Shown here: positions 62,860 to 64,000 of the stretch, in pieces
Numbering within the stretch: position 1 is the first letter of the stretch
How the letters are laid out: every line of letters starts with the position of its first letter
NCBI GenBank assembly: GCA_004299845.1
Contig: CP036201.1
Location: 992,001-1,056,000 of the forward strand
From: Verrucomicrobia bacterium S94
GTDB taxonomy: Bacteria; Verrucomicrobiota; Kiritimatiellia; Kiritimatiellales; Pontiellaceae
Direction of reading: 5' to 3'
Length of the DNA: 64,000 nucleotides
Made by a program: the position numbers and the translations under genes
Notes under the pieces: generated by a model
Databases searched by the model: none
Told to the model about the DNA's origin: nothing
The model's input: only the letters and a program-made list of their open reading frames with translations

Positions 62860-64000
62860 ATGAACTCCAAAGCTGTATTTTTCACCGCGATGGTTATGTT
62901 CTCTTCCAGCGCAGTTGCTCACACTGATTATGAACGCTTTCGAGATTTATCTATAAAATGCCGGAAAACAGACGTATTTGCATCAATATTTTTTGCAGTC
63001 AAGGCCCAGAAAGAGTTGCCGGGAAAGTCAGATGAATTATGGCCTTTGATCAATCAGGGTGTTTTCAATGATATGGTCGCTGTTTCAAATGCTGCATATG
63101 CCCCGCTTCAGGGCACGTACTACTATTTTATTCTCGGGGAGAAAGGAATCTCCAAGCAAACATCTGAATATCGTTTGGCTGATGGAAGCGAAGAAGCATT
63201 GAGGAACAGAAAACAATTGCAGAAAAATACAACCTGCCTATCGAAGTTGAAAGCCGTAAGAGCAAAATTAAGTTTCGACTGATCCCACCTCAACAACTGA
63301 CAATGACCGGGCGAAGTGAATATGGAAATATTCTGCGTAAAGTTAAATCAGAAGGGCCTTTCTATGTGGGGAAATATGAAGTCACCCAAGAACAATGGGA
63401 ACATGTGATGGGATATAACCCATCGTGTGAAAAGTGTAGGGATCCCAAGCTTCCCGTCAACAATGTGCTTTGGGATGAATGCGAGCGATTCGTTGAAAAG
63501 CTCTGTGAATTGGAGGGGGTTGCTCCGGGGACTTATCGTTTGCTCTATCTATCAGAATGGAATGTTGTTGCTCGGGGAGGGACTCGGTCAAAGTTTTATT
63601 TTGGAGAATGGGTCAATACCGGATTTGCCAACATCAGACCGGTCGTTTCAAAAAATGGAGTTCATGAGAAAGGGATTAATCATATTGTGTATCCCGGACA
63701 GTATCCGCCCAATGCGTGGGGGTTATATGATTTGTACGGGAACGTAGAAGAATACGTGCTTTCTTCCGGTGAAATCCTCGGGAAAAAAACGGCCTGGGGG
63801 AAACAGCCCTATGCTACAGCTTATTCCACGTTGGGCGGTAGTTTTAGCTGCTCCTCCCTTAATTATGAAGGGGGGAGCGGAAAGGTTCGGTATGATCAGC
63901 GAAAATGCGGGGTGGGTTTTAGAATAATGCGGATATCGCCTTTAGTTTATAGGGAAGGTTATTCGTTTGGAAGTGATTATGTTGGCGGGCAGCATATCAA
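62860..64000 (+). pseudogene. secreted SUMF1/FGE-like protein, frameshifted, runs off the window
   Basis: Starts directly after copy 4's stop with a signal peptide (KAVFFTAMVMFSSSAVA). The first frame ends at 63282, but from about 63195 another frame continues (EEQKTIAEKYNLPIEVE, KFRLIPPQQLTM) into a formylglycine-generating-enzyme-like domain: PFYVGKYEVTQEQWEHVMGYNPS, VNNVLWDECERFVEKLC, LLYLSEWNVVARGG, NAWGLYDLYGNVEEYV, LGGSFSC and VGFRIM. One base shift joins them. In active FGE two cysteines five residues apart are needed; here CSSLNY has only the first. So it may be a non-catalytic SUMF1 protein. It is open to the window end. Confidence 0.7.

Noticed and set aside
1-64000. CRISPR array, rRNA operon, prophage or replication origin
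   Set aside because: No regularly spaced repeats, no rRNA sequence, no phage structural genes and no DnaA-box cluster were noticed.

Overview
The window looks like a chromosome segment of a marine, polysaccharide-degrading bacterium of the PVC group, most likely Kiritimatiellota (Pontiella-like). This is inferred from gene content only: a GTP-dependent PEP carboxykinase, a GH110-type alpha-galactosidase next to an SSS symporter and S1 sulfatases, an MFS/acyltransferase/acyl-ACP-synthetase fusion, secreted proteins with DSDGDGLD calcium motifs, and an FGE-like protein. No 16S gene is present, so the taxonomy is tentative.

Layout. 0-13 kb is mostly housekeeping: the end of a YjbQ-family gene, UDP-xylose synthase, a class IV aminotransferase, a CYTH protein, a glycosyltransferase-like protein, a DUF456 membrane protein, leucyl aminopeptidase, a membrane-anchored glucosidase-like/TPR protein, RpoD with a histone-H1-like tail, and pckG. 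A frameshifted IS110 copy with a hairpin-rich leader lies at 13.5-14.8 kb. 15-23 kb is a saccharide locus: GH110, a broken sulfatase, an SSS symporter and an intact S1 sulfatase. 23-32 kb holds a cysteine desulfurase with ThiI, a patatin, a YacP-like NYN protein, a PfkB kinase, tRNA-Tyr, a lipase-like lipoprotein and the large acyl-lipid fusion. A sigma-54 activator at 32.6 kb is followed by an IS1182-type element inserted exactly at its stop codon. Then come tsf and rpsB, a DUF255 thioredoxin-like protein, an ECF sigma/anti-sigma pair, three type II secretion genes (gspF, gspG, gspH) and xerD.

Two regions stand out. At 44.5-47.0 kb four minus-strand genes of unknown function lie together: two clearly related DUF2589-like proteins, a PASTA/helix-hairpin-helix protein with a related N-terminus, and a small orphan. 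At 49.4-64 kb lies an array of secreted proteins: a 1178-residue alpha/beta hydrolase with a GxSxG-like AHSLGN motif, a truncated chimeric second hydrolase copy, four copies (two intact, two broken) of a secreted carboxypeptidase-regulatory-like partner, a beta-rich small protein, an ankyrin protein and an FGE-like protein. The arrangement resembles an effector with duplicated partner or immunity genes, but this is a hypothesis.

The fourth partner gene has been interrupted by an ISL3 element that was itself interrupted by an IS66 element. Both insertions can be reconstructed to the base from 8-bp target duplications. Several genes of this array carry single-base frameshifts, some in homopolymers, so either the array is decaying or the assembly has errors there.
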